DNA of 35,184 nt from a virus: positions 1-35,184 of the IMG/VR virus record IMGVR_UViG_3300042346_000208; one strand, given 5' to 3'. The stretch's first letter is position 1. Every line of letters starts with the position of its first letter. Made by a program: the position numbers and the translations under genes. Positions 1 through 10,343 of the stretch are shown here, one piece after another. Below the pieces are notes generated by a model. It was not told where the DNA came from, did no database searches, and saw only the letters and a program-made list of their open reading frames with translations.

Positions 1-3000
1 TTCTTACATTATAATCCGTTAATACAGAGCTTGTATTAAAATCAATATACGGAGAGACTGCTGATGCAATATTGGACTGCGGCCCTAATGTTACGCTTCC
101 TCCAGAATCAGTACCAAACGATGCTCTTCCTGTTGCACTATTTGCCGTAATTCCTGCAAAAGTTGGGGAATTACTCACGCCCAAATTTTGATTGATAGTA
201 TATTGAGTAATATTTAAAGAAGTTCCGCCGATATTTAAACTTGATGCAGTACCAGTTAAACCAGTACCAGCGCCAGATAAAGTTGTGGCAGACAATGTTC
301 CGGATAATATTGTGTTCGCTGCAATAATATTTAAATTACCGCTACCGGATACAGAATTATTTCCTGATGCTATTAATCTGACATTATAATCCGTTGCTAC
401 AGAGCTTGTATTAAAATCAATAAATGGCGTATTTGATGATGCAGTATTGGCTTGATTTCCTATCGAAACGCTTCCTCCAGAATCAGTAGATAATACTACT
501 TTTCCTGTTGTACCGGATACTGTCAATAAAGTTGTTGTTAATGATCCAGTATTAGCGTTTCCGTTAACATCTAATTTATAAGAAGTATTAGAAGATGAGC
601 CAACAGCAAGATTACCGCCTATTGAAGTGCCTACTCCGGTAGTATCTAAAGATAAAAATCCATCGTTGCGTATTTGGAATGGTCTTAAATTATTCCAAGT
701 ACCGCTTGCAGTTGTTCCGCCATTACTCAACAATATGTAATATTGCGCTCCATCGTATCTATGGATTATTGTATTAGCTGTTCCATAGAATAGTTGTAAT
801 TGATTTCCTGGATTGTTAATGGTTTGTGCTCCATTAACGGTTAATACTCCAGTATTAGCTGTTCCGTCGACATCTAATTTATACGCAGGAGAACTTGTTC
901 CGATACCAACGTTACCAACACTAGTAATACGCAACTTTTCTGTTGGAGTTCCGGCATTTGCGGTATAAAATTCTAATGTAGTTTGATTCGAACCATTATT
1001 CCTTGCTCGTATCTGACTGTCTCTAAGATTAAATCCTCCACCGTTTACGTCAAATGATAGTATACTTTGACTATTTGCTGTACCAGAAGTGTTTACGATT
1101 GATGTAATTATTGTTCCGCCGGAGTTTGCTCCTACTACAGCGAATTTACCCCATGTACCAGGAGAAGTCGTACCAACCCCAACATTTCCGGCAAAATAAT
1201 TGTCAGCAGTACCAGCAGCATAGAAGTTGTATCTTCCCGCACCAGAAGCTATATTTGAAAAGAACCCGTAGTTATTGGTTGCTCCTGTAAGGTTGGATGC
1301 AGCATGAAATCCATACTGATTGGTTATAGCTGAATTAGCTCCTATTGTTCCTTGAGACGCGTCGTAATGACGTAAATTGGTCAGAGTGAAAGAAGCGGCT
1401 TGAGTTGATAATTCAGACTGAAATCCAATTGCTGTGTTGTTTACGTCGCTCAAAATTGTAGCAATTTCTCTGATACCTAGTGCGGTATTAGAAGTACCTC
1501 CTCCTGTAATATTTTTTAGAGAAGATATAGAAGTATCTCCATAGGGCGCTCCAGAGCCAAATGTAATTCTTCCCTTATTATCAATTCTCATCTGTTCAGT
1601 AGGACTGGAAGCGCCATCGGCTGTAGTACTGAAAGATAATCTTCCTGGCATGTCATTAGTGCCGGGAGTATTGTCTACTGCCGCCGTAATCTCCGCAGCG
1701 CGAATGAAAGCAGTGCCATCTGAACCTTGAAAACTAACTTGACCTAGTAGCGTGCCTGATGCAACAGAACCGCCAGTATGAGTGCCAACGGTGCCGCTGT
1801 TGCATTTTGCCAAAACTAAAGAACTTGCTTGAGAAGTGGTTGCAAACCATGCAGAGGCACCATAAGACGCTTGCGCCGCCGCACTTACTGCGTGAAGTTG
1901 AGCGTATGGCCCCATTGCACCGCCGCTCCCGGGATTGACTACGCTAAGGGTAGATGTATTGCCAACAATAAGCTGACCAACGCTGTTCACAACGAACGGA
2001 GTTCCGTCAGGATTAGCGCTATCCTCAACTATTAAAGCATTACCTGAACCAGTTTGCGTGATTCGTAAAGCATCGGCGCTAGAACTTGATTCTATAATTT
2101 GATTTCCGGATACATGTAGATTTACCGATGGAGAACTTGTTCCAACACCAACGTTCCCGATGAAAACATTATTAGCAGTACCAGCAGCATAGAAGTTATA
2201 TCTATTTGATCCTGCGGCAGAGGCCGGAATGCTAGAATAAAACCCGTAGTTATTATTAGCTCCAATCAGAGTAGAGGAAGCATTATAACCATATTGGTTT
2301 GTTACCGTTGACCCTGCTCCGATTGTACCTTGTTGCGCCCAATAATGATTCAAACTAGTCAAGGTGAAAGATTGAGCAGAAGTATTTGGTATAGAATAAA
2401 ACGAGTCGAATCTTGTAGTAACTGACGAATTTGCAGTCATATTTGACTGTACGCCAACTAAATATCCTCCAGTAGGAGAACCGTTGCCGGCAAGAGCTAG
2501 AGTTCCGCTAAATCCTCCTGGACTTGTTGTACCAATACCAACAGAACCTGCAAAATAATTGGTAGCAGTACCAGCAGCATAGAAATTCCAGCGGCCTGTA
2601 TTTGATGCGATATTTGAATAGAAGCCGTAATTGGTCGAGGCTCCTATTAATGTTGAATCAGCAATAAAACCATATTGACTTGTTACTGATCCACCAGCAG
2701 ATATATTTGAAAAAGTGCCTTGAGCAGCTTGATAATGTCTTAGATCCGTTAAGGCAAAATTTGCGTTTTGTGTGCTTGCTGTTGTTCTGAAGTATTGTGC
2801 TGTATTTGTTACGTCGCTTTGTACAGTACCGTTTGATAGTATTCCGTAAGTAGAAACTGCTCCTGTAAGAGTTTTACCAATTAATACATTTTGACCTGCT
2901 GATGTAGCAGAACCAATACCAACAGCCCCAGCAAAATAATTGTCAGCAGTACCAGCAGCATAGAAATTCCAGCGGCCTGTATTTGCTGCGATATTTGAAT

Positions 3001-6000
3001 GGAATCCGTAGTTGTTGGTGGCTCCAGTTAAGTTTGACTGAACGCCGAAGCCGTATTGACTAGTTATAGCTGAGTTTGCGCCTATCGTACCTTGTTGCGC
3101 TTGGAAATGCGTCAGTAGGTTTAGCGTAAAATTATTAGCCTGCGTCGACGGTAAACTTAGATATGTGGTATGAGCACTGGTCACATCAGACTGAATTGTA
3201 GGATCAGTATAATGATAATAAACGCTGGTAGCTCCTGAAGAATTTCCCGCATATTTTAGTCTTGCTGCCGATGTTATTGTAGAATTAAACGCGAAACGCC
3301 CTTGATTATCAATTCTAAGCCTTTCTGTAGAATAATTAGCGCCATCAGCCGTGGTGCTAAAAGTCAACCTACCTGGCATATCGTTCGCGCTGGGAGTTCC
3401 GTCTACTTGTACGCTAATAGAAGCGGCTGGAATGTAATTTGTTCCATCTGATCCGCCCCAAACTAAGTTTCCGATTTGGTCTCCTGAAACAACTATTGTG
3501 TGATTGTTAGGAGAAACGGTACTTCTAGTTTTAGTGAAATCAATATCAGCTCCATAAATGTCAGCGCTATATCTTCCTATAGCTAGACCCTGAACGCTAT
3601 GATGGGCGGCGATTTGTACAGTAGCTTTGTTGCCGTAATGCGACGTGTACGCAGATGTTAACCCGCTTAATACTCTACCATCATTAGTGATTACAAAAGG
3701 CGTACCATCAGGATTAGTGCTATCCTCAACTACTAATGCATTGCCTGAACCAGTATGAGTTATTCTCAGAGCATCAGTACCAGAACTTGATTCTATAATT
3801 TGATTTCCTGATACATGAAGGTTTGCTGATGGAGAACTTGTTCCAACTCCAACATTTCCTACGAAAACGTTATTAGCAGTACCAGCAGCATAGAAGTTAT
3901 ATCTACCAGTTCCTGAATTAATAGCAGAATAAAACCCGTAGTTATTTGTTGCTCCTGTTAGGGAGGAAGATACGCTAAAGCCATAGCTGTTTGCTCCGGA
4001 ACCGCTCGCCAAGTTATAAATAGATTGAGATTGCGAGTCAATTCGCATTACTTCCAGTTGTGTACCAGATCCATTATCAGCAAAAAATGATAAACCTATA
4101 TTACTTGATGATGTCCCTCGATAATGTCCTATAGAACTGTATCTATCAGTCCTATCAGAAGCAAACACTAATTGAGGGGTGGCAGTGCTATTAGTAGCTA
4201 TAGTAGAAAACAAAAGCAATTCTGCAGTTGGCGGCGCTGTTATATTACTTGATGCCCGCGATAGCGTAGTCCCGCCACCCTGCACTTGAAATTTATTGTT
4301 AAGTGCTGTAGTGCCAATCCCCACCCTACCCGCGTTATCAATCCTCATCTTTTCAGTCGGGCTAGACGCGCCATCAGCCGTCGTGCTAAAAGTCAACCTA
4401 CCTGGCATATCGTTCGTTCCAGGAGTACCGTCTACTGCCGCCGTAATATCCGCAGCGCGAACGAAAGCAGTGCCATCTGAACCTTGGAAACTAACTTGGC
4501 CTAGTAGTGTGCCTGATCCTACGCTTGCATGCGTACCGACAGTGCCACTATTGCTTTTTGCAAAGACAAATGAGCCAGTTTGTGCGCCAGTGGCGAACCA
4601 AGCGGTAGCCCCATAAGCCGCCGATCCTGCAACAAGCCCATGTTCTTGAATAACAGGAGTAAATAATAACCCGTTGGCTGGGTTTACAGCATCAGCGGCA
4701 ATAGTATTACCGATTACCACAATACCCGCTTGGGTTATGACAAAAGGCGTAGAATCAGGATTAGAGCTATCCTCAACAACCAAAGCGTTACCTGAACCCG
4801 TTTGAGTGATTCTTACAGCATCAGTAGAAGATGCTGCTGATGTTATTAATGATGAAGCAGATACAGACGATCCTGTTATATTACCAAAAGATACATTATT
4901 GGCTTGGAAATCCGCTATTCTAAAAGAAGAATTTGAGGTATCTATATATGGAGATAAATCGGTTTGTGGTAAATATTGATCGAATACTTTCCAGTAACCA
5001 TCTGAAGCATCTCTGAAGAATCCTGCGTTTCTAGCTATTCCGTCGTTATATTTTCCAGCAAACCCTAGATCCGGATTAGCAACATTAGATTCGCTATTAA
5101 GATAAATCATATTATCTTTAATTGCTAAATTATTAGCGCTGACAGTTGTAACGTTACCAGAGAAAGTTACGTTACCAGTAACTAATAATGAAGAATTAAT
5201 TGTTACAGGACCAGCAAAATAATTTTCAGCAGTACCAGCGGCATAGAAATTGTAACGGCCTGTATTTGCAGCGATAGCTGAGTAAAAACCATAGTTATTT
5301 GTCGCTGATGTTAGGCTCCCGTCAGCATAAAACCCATGCTGATTAGTAATTGAAGAATTTGCTCCAAGCGTAAAAAATGACGCTTTATTATGAGTCAAAT
5401 TGCTTAAATTAAACGAAGCAGCTTGAGTGCTAAGATACGAAGAATTGTGTGTATATGTATTAGTTTGAGCTGAACTTACAGTAGTATCGTTGAAAATTCC
5501 GGACGCGCTTGTGCCAGAAGAAATTCCCGAAGTTCCGCCGCCTATACCAATACGCTCGCTACCAGGATAAGTTCTGCCGAAAAGAACGTTTTGTAAACTA
5601 TTGATTCTAAATGCTTCAGTAGGGATAGTTCCGCCGTCTCTGGTAGTACTGAATAGTAGACGACCTGGCATATCATTTACGTCTGGAGTGCTGTCTACTT
5701 CAGCAGATATTTGCGCTGAACGGATTTGATTTGCGCCGTCATTTCCTAAAAATACTACAGAACCCAACGTATCGCCTGCTTGAACTATAGTATTAACATA
5801 AGGATTTGAATTCCTAATTTTTCTCAAATATAACTCAGCGCCAACTACATCTACACTTGCTCTTGTCAACATGACCGGCCCTTCTGAGCCGACTGACATT
5901 ACGTTTAATTTTGCATTGGTGTAAGTTGCCACTACGCCAATATTTACATTTCCGTTGGAATCAATAACAAAAGGAAAACTATCTGGATTCGCGCTATCTT

Positions 6001-7090
6001 CAATTACCAGAGCATTACCTGAACCAGTTTGAGTAATTCTAAGAGCAGCATTACTAGAACTAGATTCTATAATTTGATTTCCGGATATATGAAGTTTTTC
6101 CGATGGAGCGTTTGTCCCGATTCCAAGATTACCTAAAGAAGATAATCTCATCCATTCGTTTGCGCCATAAATATTTCCGAAAATTAAATCTCTAGAAGAA
6201 CCGGCAGATAAAGTAATACCGCTTTGGATGTAATTTGCGTTGCTTGTTGATATAAGTCTTAATAAAGAATTAGAAGATTCTTGTACTATAAGAGCTGCAC
6301 TACCTGTTCCAGAAATATTTGCCTGAGAACTGCTGCCTAATCCTGAAACTGTAAGGTTAGTTAAAACTGCGCTATTAGCAAAAACTAAAGAACCAGTTCC
6401 GGTTTCGTTCGCTATTACACTAGCCAATTCAGTTGCTGTTGTTGTAGCGAACTGAGATAATTTTCCGGTAGTTACGGCTAAATTAGTTATAGAAGATCCT
6501 AATTGTATAGAAGAACCGTTTATACTAATCGAGGAATTTTGTAAAGCTCTGTTCGGAACTGAAACTAATCTATCATTAGGTAAAGTTCCTGATATTAAAT
6601 TACTAGCATTAGCTGAAGAATTTGCTGTATTTGTAAGATTATCATATAGATATTTTACTGTACTAGCAGTAGCAGCTTCGGTAGTAGAAGTGCTGGTAAA
6701 CGTATCATTTAATTTAACTAAACCAGAAACAGAAGTAGTTGCTATAGCAATAGCAGTATTACTAATAGAAGTAATTCTTCCATAATTATCAGTCGTTATA
6801 GTTGTAGTATGTGTAGAATTACCATACGTTCCTCTGACGCTTACGTTAGCCAAAGAACTTAATGAAGTTCCGTTAAAATATATTAAAGGTCCAGTGGTAA
6901 ATGAATTTTGATTAGTACCACCCCTAGCAACAGCCAAAGTTCCTGCTGTTATATTTGCAGCATCTCTATAAGTGGAATCAACGTATGCTTTGGTCGTAGC
7001 ATCAGTATTAGATACTGGGTTAGCAACGTTAGTTATTGTTTGGTTATTATTATCTAAACCATTTCTAGCTATAAATCTTTTTGTAGACAC
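1..7090 (-). CDS. Giant modular tail fibre protein (3' end outside window)
   Basis: The frame is open from a GTG at 7090-7088 to the window edge, at least 2,363 residues, with the C-terminus missing. GTG is the likely start: an in-frame TAG lies four codons upstream, and a GAGG-type ribosome site precedes it. The N-terminus (STKRFIARNGLDNNNQTITN, then TKAYVDS) resembles virion-attachment ends of T4-type fibres from aquatic phages. The body is Ser/Thr/Asn/Gly-rich and repetitive. The motif AGTAxNxFxGNVGxG occurs about six times (near 1190, 2160, 2550, 2935, 3870, 5215). A PTExMRIDxxGRxxxG motif occurs near 1580, 3330, 4350 and 5620. An EDSANPDxxPFVV motif occurs near 2020, 3710, 4770 and 5990. 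The role is inferred: a long trimeric fibre contacting the host, last known member of the leftward unit. The receptor-binding tip would lie outside the window. Confidence 0.85.
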   Translation of the reverse strand, partial: MSTKRFIARNGLDNNNQTITNVANPVSNTDATTKAYVDSTYRDAANITAGTLAVARGGTNQNSFTTGPLIYFNGTSLSSLANVSVRGTYGNSTHTTTITTDNYGRITSISNTAIAIATTSVSGLVKLNDTFTSTSTTEAATASTVKYLYDNLTNTANSSANASNLISGTLPNDRLVSVPNRALQNSSISINGSSIQLGSSITNLAVTTGKLSQFATTTATELASVIANETGTGSLVFANSAVLTNLTVSGLGSSSQANISGTGSAALIVQESSNSLLRLISTSNANYIQSGITLSAGSSRDLIFGNIYGANEWMRLSSLGNLGIGTNAPSEKLHISGNQIIESSSSNAALRITQTGSGNALVIEDSANPDSFPFVIDSNGNVNIGVVATYTNAKLNVMSVGSEGPVMLTRASVDVVGAELYLRKIRNSNPYVNTIVQAGDTLGSVVFLGNDGANQIRSAQISAEVDSTPDVNDMPGRLLFSTTRDGGTIPTEAFRINSLQNVLFGRTYPGSERIGIGGGTSGISSGTSASGIFNDTTVSSAQTNTYTHNSSYLSTQAASFNLSNLTHNKASFFTLGANSSITNQHGFYADGSLTSATNNYGFYSAIAANTGRYNFYAAGTAENYFAGPVTINSSLLVTGNVTFSGNVTTVSANNLAIKDNMIYLNSESNVANPDLGFAGKYNDGIARNAGFFRDASDGYWKVFDQYLPQTDLSPYIDTSNSSFRIADFQANNVSFGNITGSSVSASSLITSAASSTDAVRITQTGSGNALVVEDSSNPDSTPFVITQAGIVVIGNTIAADAVNPANGLLFTPVIQEHGLVAGSAAYGATAWFATGAQTGSFVFAKSNSGTVGTHASVGSGTLLGQVSFQGSDGTAFVRAADITAAVDGTPGTNDMPGRLTFSTTADGASSPTEKMRIDNAGRVGIGTTALNNKFQVQGGGTTLSRASSNITAPPTAELLLFSTIATNSTATPQLVFASDRTDRYSSIGHYRGTSSSNIGLSFFADNGSGTQLEVMRIDSQSQSIYNLASGSGANSYGFSVSSSLTGATNNYGFYSAINSGTGRYNFYAAGTANNVFVGNVGVGTSSPSANLHVSGNQIIESSSGTDALRITHTGSGNALVVEDSTNPDGTPFVITNDGRVLSGLTSAYTSHYGNKATVQIAAHHSVQGLAIGRYSADIYGADIDFTKTRSTVSPNNHTIVVSGDQIGNLVWGGSDGTNYIPAASISVQVDGTPSANDMPGRLTFSTTADGANYSTERLRIDNQGRFAFNSTITSAARLKYAGNSSGATSVYYHYTDPTIQSDVTSAHTTYLSLPSTQANNFTLNLLTHFQAQQGTIGANSAITSQYGFGVQSNLTGATNNYGFHSNIAANTGRWNFYAAGTADNYFAGAVGIGSATSAGQNVLIGKTLTGAVSTYGILSNGTVQSDVTNTAQYFRTTASTQNANFALTDLRHYQAAQGTFSNISAGGSVTSQYGFIADSTLIGASTNYGFYSNIASNTGRWNFYAAGTATNYFAGSVGIGTTSPGGFSGTLALAGNGSPTGGYLVGVQSNMTANSSVTTRFDSFYSIPNTSAQSFTLTSLNHYWAQQGTIGAGSTVTNQYGYNASSTLIGANNNYGFYSSIPASAAGSNRYNFYAAGTANNVFIGNVGVGTSSPSVNLHVSGNQIIESSSSADALRITQTGSGNALIVEDSANPDGTPFVVNSVGQLIVGNTSTLSVVNPGSGGAMGPYAQLHAVSAAAQASYGASAWFATTSQASSLVLAKCNSGTVGTHTGGSVASGTLLGQVSFQGSDGTAFIRAAEITAAVDNTPGTNDMPGRLSFSTTADGASSPTEQMRIDNKGRITFGSGAPYGDTSISSLKNITGGGTSNTALGIREIATILSDVNNTAIGFQSELSTQAASFTLTNLRHYDASQGTIGANSAITNQYGFHAASNLTGATNNYGFFSNIASGAGRYNFYAAGTADNYFAGNVGVGTTSPGTWGKFAVVGANSGGTIITSIVNTSGTANSQSILSFDVNGGGFNLRDSQIRARNNGSNQTTLEFYTANAGTPTEKLRITSVGNVGIGTSSPAYKLDVDGTANTGVLTVNGAQTINNPGNQLQLFYGTANTIIHRYDGAQYYILLSNGGTTASGTWNNLRPFQIRNDGFLSLDTTGVGTSIGGNLAVGSSSNTSYKLDVNGNANTGSLTTTLLTVSGTTGKVVLSTDSGGSVSIGNQANTASSNTPFIDFNTSSVATDYNVRLIASGNNSVSGSGNLNIIAANTILSGTLSATTLSGAGTGLTGTASSLNIGGTSLNITQYTINQNLGVSNSPTFAGITANSATGRASFGTDSGGSVTLGPQSNIASAVSPYIDFNTSSVLTDYNVR

Positions 7091-7114
7091 GATTCTCTAT
7101 CCTCGCGAAGTGTT

Positions 7115-10099
7115 TTATATTGTGACCGACGTTCTTATAATTTTTGTATTACTCGCAGTATTAGCTACTGGAGTTATCAATAGTTGTACGTTTGTTGAAG
7201 AAATTGTTGAATCAAAACTAGCTATTGCGCTACCGGAAGTAAATATAGTTCCGTATTCAGTTATATAAGAATTTTCTCCGTCTTGTATCAATAATATTTC
7301 CGTGGATTGATACGATGTATTTGTAGAAACTTGTACCAAATACTTACAAGATCTAAATTGAGTATTAGAAAATGCATCTATTACTTGATTTGGAGTATTT
7401 GTTCTAAGGTTTATAGTATTACAGAAAATAACACTATTATTTAAAGTCAAAGTATCAGAAACAGTCAAATTCTTCGTTGTTACATTAGAAGTAAACGTAG
7501 AAGAATTGGCTATTATAATATTAGAAAATAATGTACTAGTATTAACGCTAGTATTTGCCTGGATTGTGTTCAGAGTTAGCGCTGAAGCGAAAATATTATT
7601 AGTGCTTACTCTTGTATTTGCAACAACGAATCCTGAAGTAATACTATCAGAGAATACTGAATTTGTACTTACCCTATTATTAGCAACAAAAAATCCAGAA
7701 ATAATATTATTAGAAAATAAAGAATTCGTACTAACACTAGTGTTAGATTGAATTGTATTCAGAGTTAATGCTGAAGCAAAAATATTATTAGTGCTTATAG
7801 AATTATTTGCCTGAACGGTATTCAGAGTTAGCGCTGAAGCAAAAATATTATTAGTGCTTATAGAAGTATTCGCCTGAATTGTATTCAGAGTTAATACCGA
7901 AGCAGAAATAGTATTAGTGCTTACTGAATTATTCGACTGGATTGTATTCAGAGTTAGCGCTGAAGCGAAAATATTATTAGTGCTTACTGAAGTATTCGCC
8001 TGAACGGTATTCAGAGTTAGCGCTGAAGCGAAAATATTATTAGTGCTTACTCTATTATTAGCAACTATAAATCCTGAAGTAATACTATTAGCGAATATTG
8101 AATTTGTAGTTACGCCGGTATTCGCCTGAATTGTATTCAGAGTTAATACCGAAGCGGAAATAGTATTTGTACTTACAGAAGTATTCGCCTGAATTGTATT
8201 CAGAGTTAATACCGAAGCGGAAATAGTATTTGTACTTATAGAAGTATTCGCCTGAATTGTATTCAGAGTTAATACCGAAGCGGAAATAGTATTAGTAGTT
8301 ATAGTATTTGTACTAACGCTGGTATTTGCCTGAATTGTATTCAGAGTTAGTGCCGAAGCAGAAATAGTATTAGTGCTTAATGAATTATTCGCCTGGATTG
8401 TGTTCAGAGTTAATGCTGAAGCAGAAATAGTATTAGTGCTTACTGAAGTATTTGCCTGTATTGTATTCAGGGTTAGTGATGAGGCGCTAATTGTATTTGT
8501 ACTAACGCTGGTATTTGCTTGGATTGTATTCAGAGTTAATGCTGAGGCAAAAATATTATTAGTGCTTACTCTTGTATTTGCAACAACGAATCCAGAAGTA
8601 ATACTATTGGCGAATACTGAATTTGTACTTACGGAAGTATTCGCTTGAATTGTATTCAGAGTTAATGCTGAGGCGCTGATAGTATTCGTACTAACGCTTG
8701 TATTCGCTTGGATTGTGTTCAGAGTTAATGCTGAAGCAAAAATATTATTAGTGCTTACAGAAGTATTCGCCTGAATTGTATTCAGAATTAACGCTGAGGC
8801 GGAAATAGTATTAGTAGTTACAGAATTGGTATTTACAGAAGTATTCGCCTGAATTGTATTTAGAGTTAATGCTGAAGCGCTGATGGTATTCGTACTAACG
8901 CTATTGTTTGCTTGAATTGTATTCAGGGTTAGCGCAGAAGCAGAAATAGTATTCGTACTAACGCTTGTATTAGCTCGAATTGTATTTAAAGTTAGCGCAG
9001 AAGCAAAAATGTTATTAGTGCTTACTGAATTATTCGCCTGGACTGTATTCAGGGTTATCGCCGAGGCAAAAATATTATTAGTGCTGACGCTGGTATTAGC
9101 AACAATAAACGCGGAAGTAATACTATTAGCGAATACTGAATTTGTGCTCATTCTAGTATTAGCAACAATAAACGCGGAAGTAATAGTATTAGCGAATACT
9201 GAATTTGTACTTACTGAATTATTGGCCTGAATTGTATTCAGAGTTAGCGCAGAAGCGGAAATAGTATTCGTACTAACGCTATTGTTTGCTTGAATTGTAT
9301 TCAGAGTTAGCGCAGAAGCGGAAATAGTATTCGTACTAACGCTATTGTTTGCTTGAATTGTATTTAAGGTTAATGCTGAAGCAGAAATAGTATTAGTGCT
9401 TACTGAATTATTCGCCTGAATTGTATTTAGAGTTAATGCTGAAGCGCTGATGGTATTCGTACTAACGCTATTGTTTGCTTGAATTGTATTCAGAGTTAAA
9501 ATATCAGAGAATATAGAACTCGTAGATATATAATTATTAGCTATAACATAATTTGTTAATATATTTGAAGCTGATATTTGACCACTAGACCCTAAAGTAG
9601 AAGTAGTCGTAATACCTTGAAGAATAGTGTTACCGGATATTACTAAAGATTTTCCTAATAGGTTATTAACATTAGCAGTTCCATATAAATTTACATAATT
9701 GTAAAACGAAGAATTACCTGAAACTAATAAAGCATTTTCTGTATTAGATAAATAAAGATAATTTATTTTACTTAATCCGCTCGCATCTAACGAATAGAAA
9801 GAATTATTTGCGTTCGTTAAATATAAAGTTTTGCCTATTTCAGCAGTATTCTGTACATATAAAAGGCTATCTGTTCCTTGAATATTTGTTTCATTTGTAA
9901 ACAGAGCTCTTGCATCAGATTGTAATCCGTATACATTAGGATCGCCGCTATCAGCTAAAATGAAAGAACCGGAGGGTTTGGTCCATTCATCAAACCCTAG
10001 TCCGTTCATACTATTGATCATATTATCGGTGGCTCTTATTAGATCACCGAAAGTATTTGAAGCGTATATATTAGAAAGATATGTTGGAGTAATTGCCAT
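7115..10099 (-). CDS. Repeat-rich tail fibre / virion structural protein with ITEYG C-terminal domain
   Basis: The protein has 994 residues in three parts. Residues 1 to about 210 are a non-repetitive N-terminus beginning MAITPTYLSNIYASN. Residues 211-850 are 30 tandem units, mostly of 21 residues, typified by SVSTNTISASALTLNTIQAN. Residues from about 890 are a C-terminal domain containing TQFRSCKYLVQVS and ITEYGTIFTSGS. That last domain is recognisable from virion structural proteins of T4-like cyanophages and relatives. No enzymatic motif is visible. The strict repeat period and Ser/Thr/Asn/Ala composition suggest an elongated, beta-rich, probably trimeric stalk; this is inference. The gene lies between the 73-residue coiled-coil gene (22-base gap) and the giant fibre (24-base gap), so it is probably cotranscribed with both. 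It could equally be a whisker or a baseplate-associated fibre. Confidence 0.85.
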   Translation of the reverse strand: MAITPTYLSNIYASNTFGDLIRATDNMINSMNGLGFDEWTKPSGSFILADSGDPNVYGLQSDARALFTNETNIQGTDSLLYVQNTAEIGKTLYLTNANNSFYSLDASGLSKINYLYLSNTENALLVSGNSSFYNYVNLYGTANVNNLLGKSLVISGNTILQGITTTSTLGSSGQISASNILTNYVIANNYISTSSIFSDILTLNTIQANNSVSTNTISASALTLNTIQANNSVSTNTISASALTLNTIQANNSVSTNTISASALTLNTIQANNSVSTNTISASALTLNTIQANNSVSTNSVFANTITSAFIVANTRMSTNSVFANSITSAFIVANTSVSTNNIFASAITLNTVQANNSVSTNNIFASALTLNTIRANTSVSTNTISASALTLNTIQANNSVSTNTISASALTLNTIQANTSVNTNSVTTNTISASALILNTIQANTSVSTNNIFASALTLNTIQANTSVSTNTISASALTLNTIQANTSVSTNSVFANSITSGFVVANTRVSTNNIFASALTLNTIQANTSVSTNTISASSLTLNTIQANTSVSTNTISASALTLNTIQANNSLSTNTISASALTLNTIQANTSVSTNTITTNTISASVLTLNTIQANTSISTNTISASVLTLNTIQANTSVSTNTISASVLTLNTIQANTGVTTNSIFANSITSGFIVANNRVSTNNIFASALTLNTVQANTSVSTNNIFASALTLNTIQSNNSVSTNTISASVLTLNTIQANTSISTNNIFASALTLNTVQANNSISTNNIFASALTLNTIQSNTSVSTNSLFSNNIISGFFVANNRVSTNSVFSDSITSGFVVANTRVSTNNIFASALTLNTIQANTSVNTSTLFSNIIIANSSTFTSNVTTKNLTVSDTLTLNNSVIFCNTINLRTNTPNQVIDAFSNTQFRSCKYLVQVSTNTSYQSTEILLIQDGENSYITEYGTIFTSGSAIASFDSTISSTNVQLLITPVANTASNTKIIRTSVTI
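7550..9469 (-). repeat. In-frame tandem array, 30 units of about 63 bp
   Basis: There are 28 units of 63 bp and two of 78 bp, giving exactly 1,920 bp and residues 211-850 of the fibre. Most units carry TISASALTLNTIQAN or NIFASALTLNTIQAN. A second class carries SVFANSITSxFxVAN. Neighbouring units are sometimes identical at the DNA level, as around 9236-9360. The two long units, numbers 11 and 19 counted from the N-terminal side, carry an extra TNSVT- or TNTIT-type pentapeptide. Confidence 0.95.
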
Positions 10100-10121
10100 T
10101 ATTTTATCCGTTTATTTCCTT

Positions 10122-10343
10122 TTAACCTTTTTCTAAAATCTTTAACATTAAATCTTTAATTTCTTTTATATCAGATTTAATATCATCCACTTCAGACTTA
10201 ATAGTATTTATTTCGTTTTTTTGGGACGCTAATATATTTCTTCTATTCAAATAATCTGTCAATCCTTGAGAATCTTGATTTATTAATGTATTAGTTTCAA
10301 TATCTTTTACAAAACTAGTCCCTTGTATTTTTACTAATTTCAT
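10122..10343 (-). CDS. Small coiled-coil virion-associated protein
   Basis: The protein has 73 residues. The N-terminal half (KIQGTSFVKDIETNTLINQD) looks like a short beta element, and the C-terminal half (NEINTIKSEVDDIKSDIKEI) is a clear heptad coiled coil. Its ATG overlaps the stop of the DUF4815 gene in an ATGA junction, so it is probably translated by coupling. Small proteins of this shape sit beside large structural genes in T4-like phages of aquatic bacteria, but I know no proven function. A role as assembly factor or small linker for its large neighbours is inferred from position only. Confidence 0.75.
   Translation of the reverse strand: MKLVKIQGTSFVKDIETNTLINQDSQGLTDYLNRRNILASQKNEINTIKSEVDDIKSDIKEIKDLMLKILEKG

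Noticed and set aside
1829-4616. Small + strand frames at 1829-2035, 4286-4480 and 4296-4616
   Set aside because: All are antisense to the giant fibre frame, in its slightly less AT-rich parts, and lack recognisable features.
7506-9230. Short + strand frames rich in Val, Leu and Ala opposite the fibre array
   Set aside because: They are antisense shadows of the 63-bp repeats; the same periodic pattern repeats and there is no ribosome site or independent conservation signal.
7550-9469. CRISPR-like array
   Set aside because: The units are contiguous, in frame and without unique spacers; they encode a continuous protein repeat.
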